Shown: positions 16,333 through 25,716, counted from the first letter of the stretch. The stretch: DNA of 64,000 bases from Bacteroidales bacterium (GCA_017394765.1 JAFPXF010000041.1:1-64000); one strand, 5' to 3'. Notes: a model not told the origin generated them from the letters alone. Translations and numbers: made by a program.

Positions 16333-17607
16333 CTAATCTGTCAGGCAGGCGTCCAGGTCATGAGCCAGGGCCTCCTTGTCAAGGCGTTGCCCGATGAAGA
16401 CGATCTTCTGCATGCGGTCGCCATATTGCTCGTCCCAGTCCTTGCGCAGGCCGGGCTCGCGAATCATCTCTTCGGCGAGCTCGTCGGGTGACATGGTGGC
16501 GAACCAGAGCCCCACGTCCTTGAGCGACAATTGGCGGCCCGCCTGTTCGAAGAGGTAACACTTGTCGAATTCCCCTTTGAAGTAGCAGATACCCTTGGCG
16601 CGGATGACGTTCTTGGGCAGTTTGCGGGCCACAAACTCATCGAAACGGCCCAGGCTGAAGGGCCGGCGGCGGTAATAGACGTAGGTGCCGATGCCGTACT
16701 CTTCCACCTCTCCTCCTTCGTGGTCATGATGGTGGTGGTGATGGCCGTGCCCGTCGTGGTTGTGGTCGTTGTGGTCGTGGTCGTCGTGATGATGCTCATG
16801 CTCATCGTGATGATGGTCATGATCGTCGTCGTCATCATCGTCATGGGCATCGTCGTGGGCATCGTGTTCCTCTTCTTGGTGGCCTTCGATTTCGCGGATC
16901 CAGGTGGCGGAGGTGGCCACTTTCTCGAAGTCGAACATGTTTGTGTGGAGGATAAGGTCGAGATCGACGTCGCCGTAGTCGCACTCTATGATCTTGGCGG
17001 CAGGTTGCAGGGCCAGGACGATTTCGCGCAGGCGGTTCAGCTCGGAGCGGGAGACCTCGGAGGCCTTGTTGAGGAGAACGATGTTGCAGAATTCGATTTG
17101 TTGGATGACGAGGTTCTCGATGTCGTCTTCAGCGATGTTGCTGCGGAGCAGTCGGTCGCCGCAAGCAAACTCGTCTTGCATACGCAGGGCGTCCACCACG
17201 GTGACGATGCAGTCAAGGCGCGGCACACCGTTCTGGGTGTAGGGGCCTCCCATGGAGGGAATGGAACTGATGGTCTGGGCGATGGGGTCGGGCTCGCAGA
17301 TGCCGCTGGCCTCGATGACGATGTAGTCGAAACGCTGCTGGTCGATGATCTCGGCAATCTGTTTGACGAGGTCCATTTTGAGGGTGCAGCAGATACATCC
17401 GTTCTGGAGGGCCACGAGGCTGTCGTCGTTCTGTCCCACAATGCCGCCTTTCTGGATAAGGTCGGCGTCTATGTTGACTTCTCCAATGTCGTTGACGATA
17501 ACGGCGAACTTGATGCCGCGTCGGTTGGAGAGAATTCGGTTCACGAGAGTGGTCTTGCCGCTGCCAAGGTAGCCGGTCAGCAGTAATACAGGGGTTTCAG
17601 GTTTCAT
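16333..17607 (-). CDS. COG0523 (CobW/YjiA-like) metal-chaperone GTPase with His/Asp-rich insert
   Basis: 424 residues from the ATG at 17607 (MKPETP). Walker A is GYLGSGKT (12-19), and the family metal motif CxCC is at 71-74 (GCICC). The NKxD motif is replaced by NKAS. Residues about 243-297 are an extraordinary metal-binding segment with some two dozen histidines among aspartates, between the GTPase domain and the CobW C-terminal domain (IRAKGICYFKGEF). COG0523 proteins deliver Zn, Co or other divalent metals to target enzymes in the cytoplasm. A His-rich insert favours zinc storage or delivery, but no Zur site or zinc gene is seen nearby. It has its own promoter. Confidence 0.9.
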   Translation of the reverse strand: MKPETPVLLLTGYLGSGKTTLVNRILSNRRGIKFAVIVNDIGEVNIDADLIQKGGIVGQNDDSLVALQNGCICCTLKMDLVKQIAEIIDQQRFDYIVIEASGICEPDPIAQTISSIPSMGGPYTQNGVPRLDCIVTVVDALRMQDEFACGDRLLRSNIAEDDIENLVIQQIEFCNIVLLNKASEVSRSELNRLREIVLALQPAAKIIECDYGDVDLDLILHTNMFDFEKVATSATWIREIEGHQEEEHDAHDDAHDDDDDDDHDHHHDEHEHHHDDHDHNDHNHDGHGHHHHHHDHEGGEVEEYGIGTYVYYRRRPFSLGRFDEFVARKLPKNVIRAKGICYFKGEFDKCYLFEQAGRQLSLKDVGLWFATMSPDELAEEMIREPGLRKDWDEQYGDRMQKIVFIGQRLDKEALAHDLDACLTD

Positions 17608-17628
17608 GTCTTCTTTTTTTAAGGGGCG

Positions 17629-17636
17629 CAAAGATA
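17629..17636 (-). promoter_or_regulatory. -7 element upstream of the COG0523 gene
   Basis: TATCTTTG on the minus strand, about 22 bp before the ATG at 17607, followed by CGCC. It fits the Bacteroidota -7 form. Confidence 0.55.
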
Positions 17637-17665
17637 TACTTTTTTTGTGTTTGCCAACGGGCGGA

Positions 17666-18835
17666 TCATCCTATATGACTCAACAGCCAGAACATCCCGA
17701 CGCCGAGGTAGTTGCCCACAGCGTAGCCGAGCAGACCAATGGCGATGCCGGGCAGGATGACGTCTCTGTTTTTCAGCACGGCAGCCACCATCGGCACGAA
17801 GGGCGGCGAGTTGATCAGCGCGATGGAAGAGGCCAGCATGAGGTCGCCGTCCAGCTTGAAAATCCTTGAAAAAAGGATCTGCAACAACAACGATCCGAAC
17901 ACGGCGAAGGCAATATAATAGAGAATGAACAAATGCTTCGAAAACTCCAAGTCGTGGACGTTCACCATCGTGGCCACCGCCAGGCAGAAGACATAGACAA
18001 AATAGAGTCCTGTTTCGAAGGTACCCTCCAAACGCTTGACCGGCTTCCAGAAGGAGAGGAGGATGGACAGGGTGGTGATGGTGATGATGATGACGGCGAT
18101 GGAATTGTCAAGCGGGATGACCCGCGACAGGGCGTAGGAAATTGCCACGATGACGATGGCCACAAGAATCCCGATGCAACGGTTTGCCACGATCTGTTTC
18201 AGACTCTTTTTTTCCCCGACTTCCTCATCCGGGATCTCTTTCATCTTGTCAGATGTTTTCGCCATACGGGGGAAGAAAAGTCGGACAATCCTTTTTCCCA
18301 AGAAGACGATGAAGAGGAGGTAAATGCTGGTCACCACCAAGTCGTGGCCGGAGACCAGCAGGAAGAGATGCTGCGGCAGGCCAACGGCCTTCGAGACGGG
18401 GGCGAGGTTGGGGATGCCGCCCGTGTAGATGCCGACCATCACGGCGCCGACCTTGGCGAACTCCGTGTCGGTGAGGCCGGCAGCGGTGGCTTGCGATTGG
18501 AAGAGAAAGAAGCCAGCCACCGTGACCGTCAAGACGCTGAACAACCCTACGCCGAATGCCGCAAATATGCTTTTGGCCGACTTGAGCCGGAAGTTGCATC
18601 CCAACAGCATCAAAGGAATGGCAATCAGCATTGCAATGTTGGAGACGTTTTCGCAGACGTTGAAGGCGGTTTCACCCACAATCCCTATGTTGCCCACCAA
18701 AAGGCCGATGATATACAAAATGACCATCGGGCTGATTTTGTGGATGACAGGCCACCGTTCGGCCATCTTGACAATCAGGAATGGGATGCCGAAAAGATAG
18801 ACGGAGGCGAGTATGATGGTGAGGATGTTTGCCAT
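17666..18835 (-). CDS. DUF819-family integral membrane protein
   Basis: 389 residues from the ATG at 18835 (MANILTIILASVYLFG). A start further upstream would overlap the divergent promoter region and add non-hydrophobic sequence. There are at least ten hydrophobic segments, with a charged cytoplasmic loop near the middle (KTSDKMKEIPDEEVGEKKSLKQ). Glycine-rich segments such as GAVMVGIYTGGIPNLAPV and SSIALINSPPFVPMVAAVLKN are repeated-half features of the DUF819 (YjcL-like) family. It is probably a transporter in the inner membrane; the substrate is not known. It stands alone, convergent with nothing, between two minus/plus gene borders. Confidence 0.85.
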   Translation of the reverse strand: MANILTIILASVYLFGIPFLIVKMAERWPVIHKISPMVILYIIGLLVGNIGIVGETAFNVCENVSNIAMLIAIPLMLLGCNFRLKSAKSIFAAFGVGLFSVLTVTVAGFFLFQSQATAAGLTDTEFAKVGAVMVGIYTGGIPNLAPVSKAVGLPQHLFLLVSGHDLVVTSIYLLFIVFLGKRIVRLFFPRMAKTSDKMKEIPDEEVGEKKSLKQIVANRCIGILVAIVIVAISYALSRVIPLDNSIAVIIITITTLSILLSFWKPVKRLEGTFETGLYFVYVFCLAVATMVNVHDLEFSKHLFILYYIAFAVFGSLLLQILFSRIFKLDGDLMLASSIALINSPPFVPMVAAVLKNRDVILPGIAIGLLGYAVGNYLGVGMFWLLSHIG

Positions 18836-18850
18836 AGGATTATTGAGGTC

Positions 18851-18858
18851 GCAAAAGT
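18851..18858 (-). promoter_or_regulatory. -7 element of the DUF819 gene
   Basis: TACTTTTG on the minus strand, about 16 bp before the ATG at 18835. The leader would be very short, at or under 10 nt. Confidence 0.5.
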
Positions 18859-18911
18859 AAGAAAAATATGGAATGACTGTTCCTGCACCTTGCCGCGTAG
18901 CCCTTTTGTCC

Positions 18912-18941
18912 TTGAGCCTATCCTCTATTTTTGTATTTTTG
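18912..18941 (+). promoter_or_regulatory. Promoter of the unknown 791-residue protein gene
   Basis: TTG at 18912-18914, a 19-bp spacer and TATTTTTG at 18934-18941, then GCCGCC. A second TATTTTTG overlaps just upstream (18926-18933). The site places the start codon at 18960 rather than the in-frame ATG at 18873. Confidence 0.7.
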
Positions 18942-18959
18942 CCGCCTCGAAAAACGGCA

Positions 18960-21335
18960 ATGAATTCTGTGGTGAACAAGATACTGATCATCCTTGGCTC
19001 GACGCTTTTGTTGGGCGCGGCGGCGTTTGCCATCTGGGGGCGCCATACCCCCGTGGCGGAGAGCATCAAGCAGCAGACCGCTGCCATCCTCAAGCGGGAA
19101 TACATCCCCGACCAGCATTTGGATTTGTCCGCCACCATGGCTTTCCAGAAGCAGGATTCTGTTTACGACCTCTTCAGGAAAAGTTTCCGGATGCACTATC
19201 AGACCGTCGGCACGGCCACCTTCCCCGACAGCAGCCGCCTTATCCTCATTGCCGAGCCGGCACCCTTCCTGGAACCCGACAGTGTGGAGACTATCTGTTC
19301 CAAGTTTGCCCACCAGACCGCCATCCGATCGCACAAAATCGGCTATGACGGGCGGGTTTCCGATATGCTGATCGTGGTGGGCAATGCCACCTCGGAAAAT
19401 CTCGACAACTTGGTGGCCAAGCTTTCCAAACAACAATTTCTTTCCGATTACAAGCCCCGTGCCATGGACTTGATGAGCGACAAGAAGCGGCATTATTTCA
19501 CCCAGGATGACTTGGACTACCAAATCACGTTGGCTGAGTTTGACGACTGGTTTTTTTCGGCGGGCGAGGCCTTTATCGACGAGCGCGACACCGCCCGCGA
19601 CTTGACCGTGGATGACATGTTCCGCGAAAAGCGGCGTGGTGTCTTTTTCAGCCGTCTGCCCGGACTTGTGGCGTGGAGTATTCGTCGCGATGCCGACTTG
19701 ATCAAGCAGGTGGGTGACATCCGTAAGTTTGCCCTTGACGCCGACCTCATTCTGGGGGCGTTGCGCGATTCCACCACGTTGGTGATCATCGGGCGTGAGC
19801 GGGAGGCCCCCTTGGAAGTGCTCCCGCCGCTGCGGGTGGAAACCGTCTTGCTCATCGCCTCCATCAGCAGCAAGGAGCTGTCGCAGAGTTTGGATATCAA
19901 CGACTGCATGGCGGGCAAAATGGCTAACGGCCGCGACTGGTGCCCCACTTATCTCAGCCGTGAGCTGGAAAACACGGAACTGGGACATCTGCTCACCATC
20001 ACCGACATTCTGTTGAAGGATTGGTCGGAGAGCGGCACCATCGAGGAGGCCAGCTACCGATACCCGTCCCCCGGATACTTCCCCTTCAATCAACCCCTGT
20101 TCAAAAAATTGGGACTCAGTGAGCTGGTTTACAATTGGAACACTGCTAACACCATGTACGCCATTGACTTGCCAGAACATACCATTTATACGTTGAATCG
20201 TACGGGCGCCTTGCCGGTCTCCTACTTCCATTCACAGGAACGCAGCACCAGCGTCGGGGCGCAGTATGAACGACAGGCAGGCAATTATTTTGCCCATACG
20301 GGCAATACCGATCTTGCGCGTGTGGTGCAATATACGGCTTTGTATCAGTTGTTTATGGATAACGGCGTTCATTATAAGGGCAAACTGTTGCATTCGTCGT
20401 TCCCATCCAACAAGCCTTATCTGTTGGCCAAACCTTGTCGTTCCTTGCTTGATGTGTTCAAGGATATGCCCGATAGTCAGATTGAACTGCTGTCGGATAC
20501 GCTTTCCCGCATCCATTTCACAACGTATGGTGAAAAGCAGGTGAACAGGCAGCTTCGCCAGAACGAGCGTGACTATAATTTCACCTACACGGAGGAACGC
20601 GAGCGGGAAATCCTGCAGCATGTCAACAGTCAGGAAAAAAGCTCCATTGCCGAGGAGTTGAGGGGTGTTCGTGCCATGCTCAAGGGGTTGTCGGAGGACG
20701 AATACAACAAACTGGTGCGTTACCTGTCCTATCCGCGTGGCACCGCAATCAACAGCCAGGAGACTTACAATCGCATGTTGCGTGCGCGCAAGGTCAACGA
20801 CCTGCTGCGGCACATCGGGAAAAACAACCTTACCTTGATCGGACTCGACCTGGCCAAGGTGCGCGACTATTATGTGGGCAGTTTGAGCAAGAGTGGCGGG
20901 CGGTATTTGAAAACGCCGTCGGTGATTATCACATACAACGATTTGGTCACCACGGGCGGGCATAACATCTCGTCGAAGATCAGCCGTGTGGGGAGCACAT
21001 CCAATTATAAGAGCTACGGTGGCGGCAGTGCACCAGTGGCGCAAACGAACACGCCGCCTGCCAATCGTCCGTCGTCAGCACCGCCGGCTGCCAAGCCATC
21101 GCCGTCCTCCTCGCCATCCTCGTCCGCTCCCCGGAGATCTTCGCCATCGAGCACCAAGCCTGTTGCCTCAGGCGGCCATCCGTCGGGCGGCTCCTCTTCG
21201 CCGCGCCCTTCGACATCCACATCCTCCTCGGCCAGCCACTCCGGCACGACGGCTTCGCGTCCCTCCGCAGGCAGCTCCGGTCGCTCGCGTGCCAGTGTCA
21301 TCTCCACCGGCGCCCGTCCGACGAGGGGATTTTAG
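18960..21335 (+). CDS. Unknown membrane-anchored or exported protein with Ser/Pro-rich tail
   Basis: 791 residues. The N-terminus has a short positive stretch and one hydrophobic segment (about 7-29, ILIILGSTLLLGAAAFAI), so it is anchored in or exported across the inner membrane. Residues about 30-680 are a mixed alpha/beta region with no motif I recognise. The last 108 residues (about 684-791) are low complexity, dominated by Ser, Pro, Ala and Gly with scattered Arg, and carry no T9SS sorting domain. Such tails often span or attach to the cell wall. It is a single gene with its own promoter, followed by OTC. I do not recognise the family. Confidence 0.75.
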   Translation: MNSVVNKILIILGSTLLLGAAAFAIWGRHTPVAESIKQQTAAILKREYIPDQHLDLSATMAFQKQDSVYDLFRKSFRMHYQTVGTATFPDSSRLILIAEPAPFLEPDSVETICSKFAHQTAIRSHKIGYDGRVSDMLIVVGNATSENLDNLVAKLSKQQFLSDYKPRAMDLMSDKKRHYFTQDDLDYQITLAEFDDWFFSAGEAFIDERDTARDLTVDDMFREKRRGVFFSRLPGLVAWSIRRDADLIKQVGDIRKFALDADLILGALRDSTTLVIIGREREAPLEVLPPLRVETVLLIASISSKELSQSLDINDCMAGKMANGRDWCPTYLSRELENTELGHLLTITDILLKDWSESGTIEEASYRYPSPGYFPFNQPLFKKLGLSELVYNWNTANTMYAIDLPEHTIYTLNRTGALPVSYFHSQERSTSVGAQYERQAGNYFAHTGNTDLARVVQYTALYQLFMDNGVHYKGKLLHSSFPSNKPYLLAKPCRSLLDVFKDMPDSQIELLSDTLSRIHFTTYGEKQVNRQLRQNERDYNFTYTEEREREILQHVNSQEKSSIAEELRGVRAMLKGLSEDEYNKLVRYLSYPRGTAINSQETYNRMLRARKVNDLLRHIGKNNLTLIGLDLAKVRDYYVGSLSKSGGRYLKTPSVIITYNDLVTTGGHNISSKISRVGSTSNYKSYGGGSAPVAQTNTPPANRPSSAPPAAKPSPSSSPSSSAPRRSSPSSTKPVASGGHPSGGSSSPRPSTSTSSSASHSGTTASRPSAGSSGRSRASVISTGARPTRGF

Positions 21336-21407
21336 GAGACATGGTGCTATGTTGATCTGTTTTGTCAGTTGAAAGCGGACCCCGATTCAAATTTCAAATA
21401 TTTTATG

Positions 21408-21415
21408 TATGTTTG
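21408..21415 (+). promoter_or_regulatory. -7 element of the ornithine carbamoyltransferase gene
   Basis: TATGTTTG followed by CAGCGG, giving a leader of about 80 nt before the ATG at 21506. No clear -33 box. Confidence 0.5.
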
Positions 21416-21505
21416 CAGCGGTTTTGTCAAGAGAGGAAAATCCTTGAAACAAAGCGTTTTTGTTGTTTGAAAATTTCATTTATTAATCCAAAACAATACA
21501 AAAAG

Positions 21506-22507
21506 ATGTCATTTAATCTCAGAAACAGAAACTTTTTGAAGTTGTTAGACTTCACTCCCAGGGAAATTCAATACATGTTGGACCTCGCACGCGACCTCAA
21601 ACGCGCCAAGTATGCCGGCACGGAGCAGCCTCGCCTGAAGGGCAAGAACATTGCCCTGATTTTCGAGAAGACCTCCACCCGCACCCGTTGTGCCTTCGAG
21701 GTGGCCGCCTACGACCAAGGCGCGCATGTGACTTATCTTGGACCCAGCGGTTCCCAAATCGGCATTAAGGAGTCCATGGCCGACACGGCCCGCGTGCTCG
21801 GACGCATGTTCGACGGTATCGAATACCGCGGCTTCAAGCAGACCACGGTGGAAGAACTCGCCAAGTTCGCCGGCGTGCCCGTCTGGAACGGCCTTACCAA
21901 CGAGTTCCACCCGACCCAGGTGCTGGCTGACTTCCTCACGATGAGCGAGCATGTTGACAAACCCCTCAACCAGGTCACCTACGCTTACCTCGGCGATGCC
22001 CGTTACAACATGGGCAACTCTTTGATGGTCGGTGGTGCCAAGATGGGCATGGATGTGCGCATTGTGGCTCCCAAAAGCTTGCAACCCAGCAAGGAACTCA
22101 TCGCTGAATGCAAGAAAATCGCCAAAGAGACCGGCGCTACCGTCACCGTCACGGACGATGTGAAGAAGGGCGTAAAGGGCTGCGACTTCCTTTATACCGA
22201 TGTGTGGGTCTCCATGGGCGAGCCCGTTGAGGTTTGGGAAGAGCGCATCAAGCTGCTCAGGCCTTATCAGGTCAACAAGGAGACGATGAAGCTGACCGGC
22301 AACCCCAAGTGCAAATTCATGCACTGTCTGCCTGCTTACCATAACTTGGAGACACAGGTGGGACGCGATGTCAACAAGCAGTTCGGATTGGACGGCATCG
22401 AGGTGACCGAAGAGGTCTTCGAGTCCGAGAACTCCATCGTTTTCGACGAAGCCGAAAACCGTATGCACACCATCAAGGCTGTGATGGTGGCCACGCTCGG
22501 CGACTAA
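21506..22507 (+). CDS. argF: Ornithine carbamoyltransferase
   Basis: 333 residues from the ATG at 21506 ([17 protein letters not shown]). Motifs: carbamoyl phosphate-binding STRTR (57-61), HPTQ (135-138) and ornithine-side HCLPA (273-277). Length and the [13 protein letters not shown] forms match E. coli-type enzymes, which may be anabolic (ArgF, making citrulline for arginine) or catabolic (ArcB). No arginine deiminase or carbamate kinase gene lies nearby, so the direction is open. This differs from the succinyl- or acetylornithine transcarbamylases of many Bacteroidales in having a classic ornithine-type C-terminus, but specificity should be read with care. A terminator follows. Confidence 0.88.
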   Translation: MSFNLRNRNFLKLLDFTPREIQYMLDLARDLKRAKYAGTEQPRLKGKNIALIFEKTSTRTRCAFEVAAYDQGAHVTYLGPSGSQIGIKESMADTARVLGRMFDGIEYRGFKQTTVEELAKFAGVPVWNGLTNEFHPTQVLADFLTMSEHVDKPLNQVTYAYLGDARYNMGNSLMVGGAKMGMDVRIVAPKSLQPSKELIAECKKIAKETGATVTVTDDVKKGVKGCDFLYTDVWVSMGEPVEVWEERIKLLRPYQVNKETMKLTGNPKCKFMHCLPAYHNLETQVGRDVNKQFGLDGIEVTEEVFESENSIVFDEAENRMHTIKAVMVATLGD

Positions 22508-22544
22508 GAGAGGCTCTCATTTTACCATTTTCCAAACTTAATAC

Positions 22545-22581
22545 AAGGGCTGATGCAATCATGTGTCAGCCCTTTCTTGTT
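22545..22581 (+). terminator. Terminator of the ornithine carbamoyltransferase gene
   Basis: AAGGGCTGA (22545-22553) pairs perfectly with TCAGCCCTT (22566-22574), followed by TCTTGTT. It stands back to back with the minus-strand terminator at 22613. Confidence 0.75.
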
Positions 22582-22612
22582 GACCAATTCTCAACGCATT
22601 CGGTCGTGTGTC

Positions 22613-22643
22613 AAAAAAAATCCCCGAGCGAGGCTCAGGGATT
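22613..22643 (-). terminator. Terminator of the rplC-rpsS operon
   Basis: On the minus strand AATCCCTGAGC, loop CTC, GCTCGGGGATT, then eight T. The stem is 11 bp with one wobble. It ends the operon about 110 bp after rpsS, where rplV would normally continue. Confidence 0.85.
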
Positions 22644-22753
22644 GTCATATAGAGTGGATAATGAATATCGCGGGGAGGAAATAATCCAATTTAAAAGCTG
22701 AAAGGTGAAGAAGCCGGAAACCGGGTCCGGACTTCCTGGTCCTGACTTCTAAT

Positions 22754-23032
22754 TTACTTGGATCCTTTGTCCTTGTTGCCGGCGTGTCCTCTGAAGATAC
22801 GGGTAGGAGCGAATTCACCCAGCTTGTGTCCAACCATATTCTCGGTCACATAGACGGGGATGAATTTGTTCCCGTTGTGAACGGCGATGGTGAGGCCAAC
22901 GAAGTCGGGGGAAATCATAGAGGCGCGGGACCAGGTCTTGATGGTGGTCTTTTTGCCAGACTCCTGGGCGGCGAGAACGCGTTGTTCCAGTTTGTAGTGG
23001 ATAAAGGGGCCTTTTTTTAATGAACGACTCAT
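22754..23032 (-). CDS. rpsS: 30S ribosomal protein S19
   Basis: 92 residues, normal length: [17 protein letters not shown] at the start, [23 protein letters not shown] in the core, and [19 protein letters not shown] before the Lys-rich end. S19 forms a complex with S13 in the 30S head. It is the last gene of its operon here; rplV, its usual next neighbour, is at 9497, far away on the same strand. Confidence 0.98.
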   Translation of the reverse strand: MSRSLKKGPFIHYKLEQRVLAAQESGKKTTIKTWSRASMISPDFVGLTIAVHNGNKFIPVYVTENMVGHKLGEFAPTRIFRGHAGNKDKGSK

Positions 23033-23049
23033 AGTAATGCGCTTTTAGA

Positions 23050-23874
23050 TTATTTCTTTCTTCTTTCGATGATATACTGGCTGGAATTCTTCTTCGGGTG
23101 TCTGGTCTTGTAGCCCTTGGAAGGAATGCCGCGACGGGAGCGGGGATGTCCGCCGGATGCACGGCCTTCACCACCACCCATGGGGTGATCGACAGGGTTC
23201 ATGACGACGCCGCGGTTGCGGGGACGTCTGCCGAGCCAGCGGCTACGACCGGCCTTGCCGGACACTTCGAGGCTGTGGTCGCCGTTGGAGACGATGCCGA
23301 TAGTGGCCTTGCAGGCGCAGAGGATCATGCGGGTTTCGCCGGAAGGCAGTTTGATGACTGCGTATTTTCCGTCGCGGGACATCAGCTGGGCGTAAGAGCC
23401 GGCGCTGCGGGCTATCTTGGCGCCTTGTCCCGGGCGCATCTCGATGTTATGGATGATGGAGCCGAAGGGGATCTCGCCGATAGGCAGGCAGTTGCCCAAA
23501 TCGGGGGCGACACCGGTGCCGCTGAGGATTTCCTGGCCGACCTTGATGCCGTGGGGAGCCACGATGTAGCGCTTCTCGCCGTCGGCGTAGAAGAGCAGGG
23601 CGATACGAGCCGAACGGTTGGGGTCGTACTCGATGGTCTTCACGGTGGCAGGAATGCCATCTTTGTCTCTCTTGAAGTCAATAATACGGTACATCTGTTT
23701 GTGACCGCCTCCGCGGTACCGTACCGTCATTTTACCACTGTTGTTTCTTCCGCCTGTCCGATGTTTAGGACACAACAAACTCTTTTCGGGTGTGTTGGTG
23801 GTAATGTCGTCAAATGCGCTGATAACCTTGAAGCGCTGACCCGGCGTTACTGGTTTGTACTTTTTAAGTGCCAT
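23050..23874 (-). CDS. rplB: 50S ribosomal protein L2
   Basis: 274 residues, standard. Contains the RNA-binding core ([22 protein letters not shown]) and the C-terminal segment with the universally conserved [13 protein letters not shown], which includes the histidine near the peptidyl transferase centre. It starts 6 bp after rplW and ends 17 bp before rpsS. Confidence 0.98.
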   Translation of the reverse strand: MALKKYKPVTPGQRFKVISAFDDITTNTPEKSLLCPKHRTGGRNNSGKMTVRYRGGGHKQMYRIIDFKRDKDGIPATVKTIEYDPNRSARIALLFYADGEKRYIVAPHGIKVGQEILSGTGVAPDLGNCLPIGEIPFGSIIHNIEMRPGQGAKIARSAGSYAQLMSRDGKYAVIKLPSGETRMILCACKATIGIVSNGDHSLEVSGKAGRSRWLGRRPRNRGVVMNPVDHPMGGGEGRASGGHPRSRRGIPSKGYKTRHPKKNSSQYIIERRKK

Positions 23875-23880
23875 TGTTTT

Positions 23881-24171
23881 TTAGATATTACTGTAAAAAT
23901 CAATTTTTTGATCCTTGTCCACGAACACGAAGGCCTTTTTGAAATTGTTCTTGTGACCTGTGATGACGCCAGCCTTAGTATTACGGTTCTGGACTTTACC
24001 GCGTTGGATCAAGGTATTCACGCGGACTACTTTTACACCATAGACAGCCTCGATTTCGCGCTTGATTTCGGGCTTGGTGGCCTCGCGGGTCACCATGAAA
24101 CCGTAGCGGTTGTATTTTTCAGCCGTCTGCGTCATTTTTTCGCTGATGATGGGTTTTATAATGATACTCAT
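23881..24171 (-). CDS. rplW: 50S ribosomal protein L23
   Basis: 96 residues. Starts MSIIIKPIISEKMTQTAEKYNRYGFMV and has the L23 pattern EIEAVYGVKVVRVNT. L23 is at the tunnel exit and is the main docking point for trigger factor and SRP. It lies between rplD (23 bp upstream) and rplB. Confidence 0.96.
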   Translation of the reverse strand: MSIIIKPIISEKMTQTAEKYNRYGFMVTREATKPEIKREIEAVYGVKVVRVNTLIQRGKVQNRNTKAGVITGHKNNFKKAFVFVDKDQKIDFYSNI

Positions 24172-24194
24172 TGTTTTTGTCGTTTAAAGGTTAA

Positions 24195-24824
24195 TTATTC
24201 GCCTAACATTTTTTCCAGCTCCTTGAGGCTGCTTTCGCAGAGGATTAGGTGGCCGGCGTTGAGCACGTGGTAGGTGTTGGCCTCGCTGGCGCGCATCACT
24301 TGGGTGCGTTGCAGGTTGCGGGCGGAGAGGAAGACGTTGTTGTTCAGCTCAGGAGTGAGCAGGAGGGTCTTCTGACCGTCGAGCTTGAGGTTCTTGAGCA
24401 TGTCCTTGTAAGCCTTCGTCTTGGGGGCGTCGAAGGAGAAGTCTTCCACCACGGTGATCTTGCCTTCCTGCTGCTTGTAGGTGAAAGCGGAGAAACGGGC
24501 GAGTCTCTTCACCTTCTTGTTGAGCTTGAAGGAGTAGTCGCGGGGATGGGGGCCGAACACGGTGGCGCCGCCACGGATGGTCGGGCTCTTGATGCTACCG
24601 GCACGTGCGCCGCCAGTGCCTTTCTGGCGTTTGAGCTTGCGGGTGCTGCCTGACACGGTGGAACGTTCCAGTGTGTCGTGGGTGCCGTGACGCTGGTTGG
24701 CCAAATATTGTTTAACGTCAAGCCAGATGGCGTGATCGTTGGGCTCCACGTTGAAGATCTTGTCGTTCAATGTGGCCGTTCTTGCAGCTTCGCTGCCGTC
24801 TATTCTATATACTGTTAGCTCCAT
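24195..24824 (-). CDS. rplD: 50S ribosomal protein L4
   Basis: 209 residues. Shows the L4 loop segment ([46 protein letters not shown] is the typical region, here cited by position about 60-106), which reaches into the exit tunnel. Its start overlaps the end of rplC by 10 bp. In some bacteria L4 represses its own operon; the leader here is described separately. Confidence 0.97.
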   Translation of the reverse strand: MELTVYRIDGSEAARTATLNDKIFNVEPNDHAIWLDVKQYLANQRHGTHDTLERSTVSGSTRKLKRQKGTGGARAGSIKSPTIRGGATVFGPHPRDYSFKLNKKVKRLARFSAFTYKQQEGKITVVEDFSFDAPKTKAYKDMLKNLKLDGQKTLLLTPELNNNVFLSARNLQRTQVMRASEANTYHVLNAGHLILCESSLKELEKMLGE

Positions 24825-25444
24825 CTTTCAATTTTTAAATATGAACCATTGGATCCGGGAACGGAACCTTTGACTAATAACAAATTCTTTTCTTGCACGA
24901 TTTTGATGATCTGAAGGTTCGTGACTTTGACCTTGACGTTGCCCATCTGGCCGGCCATGCGCATGCCCTTGAACACGCGGGAAGGGTAGGAGGATGCACC
25001 CATGGAACCGGGAGCTCTCAGACGGTTGTGCTGTCCGTGCGTGGCATCGCCGACACCGCGGAAACCGTGACGCTTCACAACACCTTGGAAGCCCTTGCCC
25101 TTGGAAACGCCGCTGACATCGACGAACTCGCCCTCGGTGAACACGCTGACGTCCAGCACTTCGCCGAAAGACTTCTTGGAACCTTCCTCGAAACGGGTGA
25201 ACTCGCGCACGATTCTCTTCGGCGTGGTGCCAGCCTTGGCGAAATGGCCCTTCAGAGGCTTTGTGGTGTTTTTCTCTTTCTTCTCGTCATAACCTAATTG
25301 GATGGCGCTGTAACCGTCCTTCTCGACGGTCTTGACTTGCGTGACGACGCAAGGACCAGCCTCTATCACTGTGCACGGCACAATCTTGCCGGAGGCATCG
25401 TAGATGCTAGTCATCCCAATTTTTTTTCCTAGTAATCCTGACAT
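24815..25444 (-). CDS. rplC: 50S ribosomal protein L3
   Basis: 209 residues, full length, beginning [20 protein letters not shown]. The conserved [16 protein letters not shown] and [34 protein letters not shown] regions reach the peptidyl transferase centre. It is the first gene of its operon. rpsJ, which usually precedes rplC, is not upstream; instead there is a 120-nt leader and promoter. Confidence 0.98.
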   Translation of the reverse strand: MSGLLGKKIGMTSIYDASGKIVPCTVIEAGPCVVTQVKTVEKDGYSAIQLGYDEKKEKNTTKPLKGHFAKAGTTPKRIVREFTRFEEGSKKSFGEVLDVSVFTEGEFVDVSGVSKGKGFQGVVKRHGFRGVGDATHGQHNRLRAPGSMGASSYPSRVFKGMRMAGQMGNVKVKVTNLQIIKIVQEKNLLLVKGSVPGSNGSYLKIERWS

Positions 25445-25506
25445 TTTTAGTTGGTTTATAAGTTATTTATACATTTTTCGCGCATTTCCACGAACCATTC
25501 TTTGGC

Positions 25507-25535
25507 TGTAACAAACTGACACAGACGCTGTTACA
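25507..25535 (-). promoter_or_regulatory. Inverted repeat in the rplC leader
   Basis: On the minus strand TGTAACA and TGTTACA, 7 bp each and perfectly complementary, enclose 15 nt that can form a small inner stem (CTG/CAG). It lies in the predicted leader, about 65 nt before the rplC ATG. Ribosomal protein operons are often controlled by such leaders, but no known protein-binding site is recognised. Confidence 0.35.
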
Positions 25536-25565
25536 AGCTCTTTGCGGTTCGCTTCAACGAGCCTG

Positions 25566-25573
25566 CAAATATA
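25566..25573 (-). promoter_or_regulatory. -7 element of the rplC-rpsS operon promoter
   Basis: TATATTTG on the minus strand followed by CAGGC, implying a leader of about 115 nt before rplC. No -33 TTG is seen at the usual distance. Confidence 0.5.
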
Positions 25574-25669
25574 CACTTTTTCTGATATTCAACTGCTTGT
25601 GCGAAAAATAATTATCAACACATTCTTTTGCCCTGACGGAGGACGTTAGACTTTTTTGATTGACGATAT

Positions 25670-25704
25670 TAAGTCTCAAGTCTCAAAGTCTTAAATCTCA
25701 ACTT
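25670..25704. repeat. Short degenerate tandem repeat of AAGTCTCA
   Basis: Four to five imperfect copies of AAGTCTCA/AATCTCA follow one another between the r-protein promoter and the VWA-like fragment. A similar simple array (CCAACATCCA type) lies at 53917-53953, next to another repeat island. Confidence 0.5.
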
Positions 25705-25716
25705 GCCAGCCGCCAA

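Noticed and set aside
16531..17586. A 351-codon plus-strand frame rich in Val opposite the COG0523 gene
   Set aside because: The Val runs are the antisense of the His/Asp codons. The minus-strand protein has Walker A and CxCC motifs.
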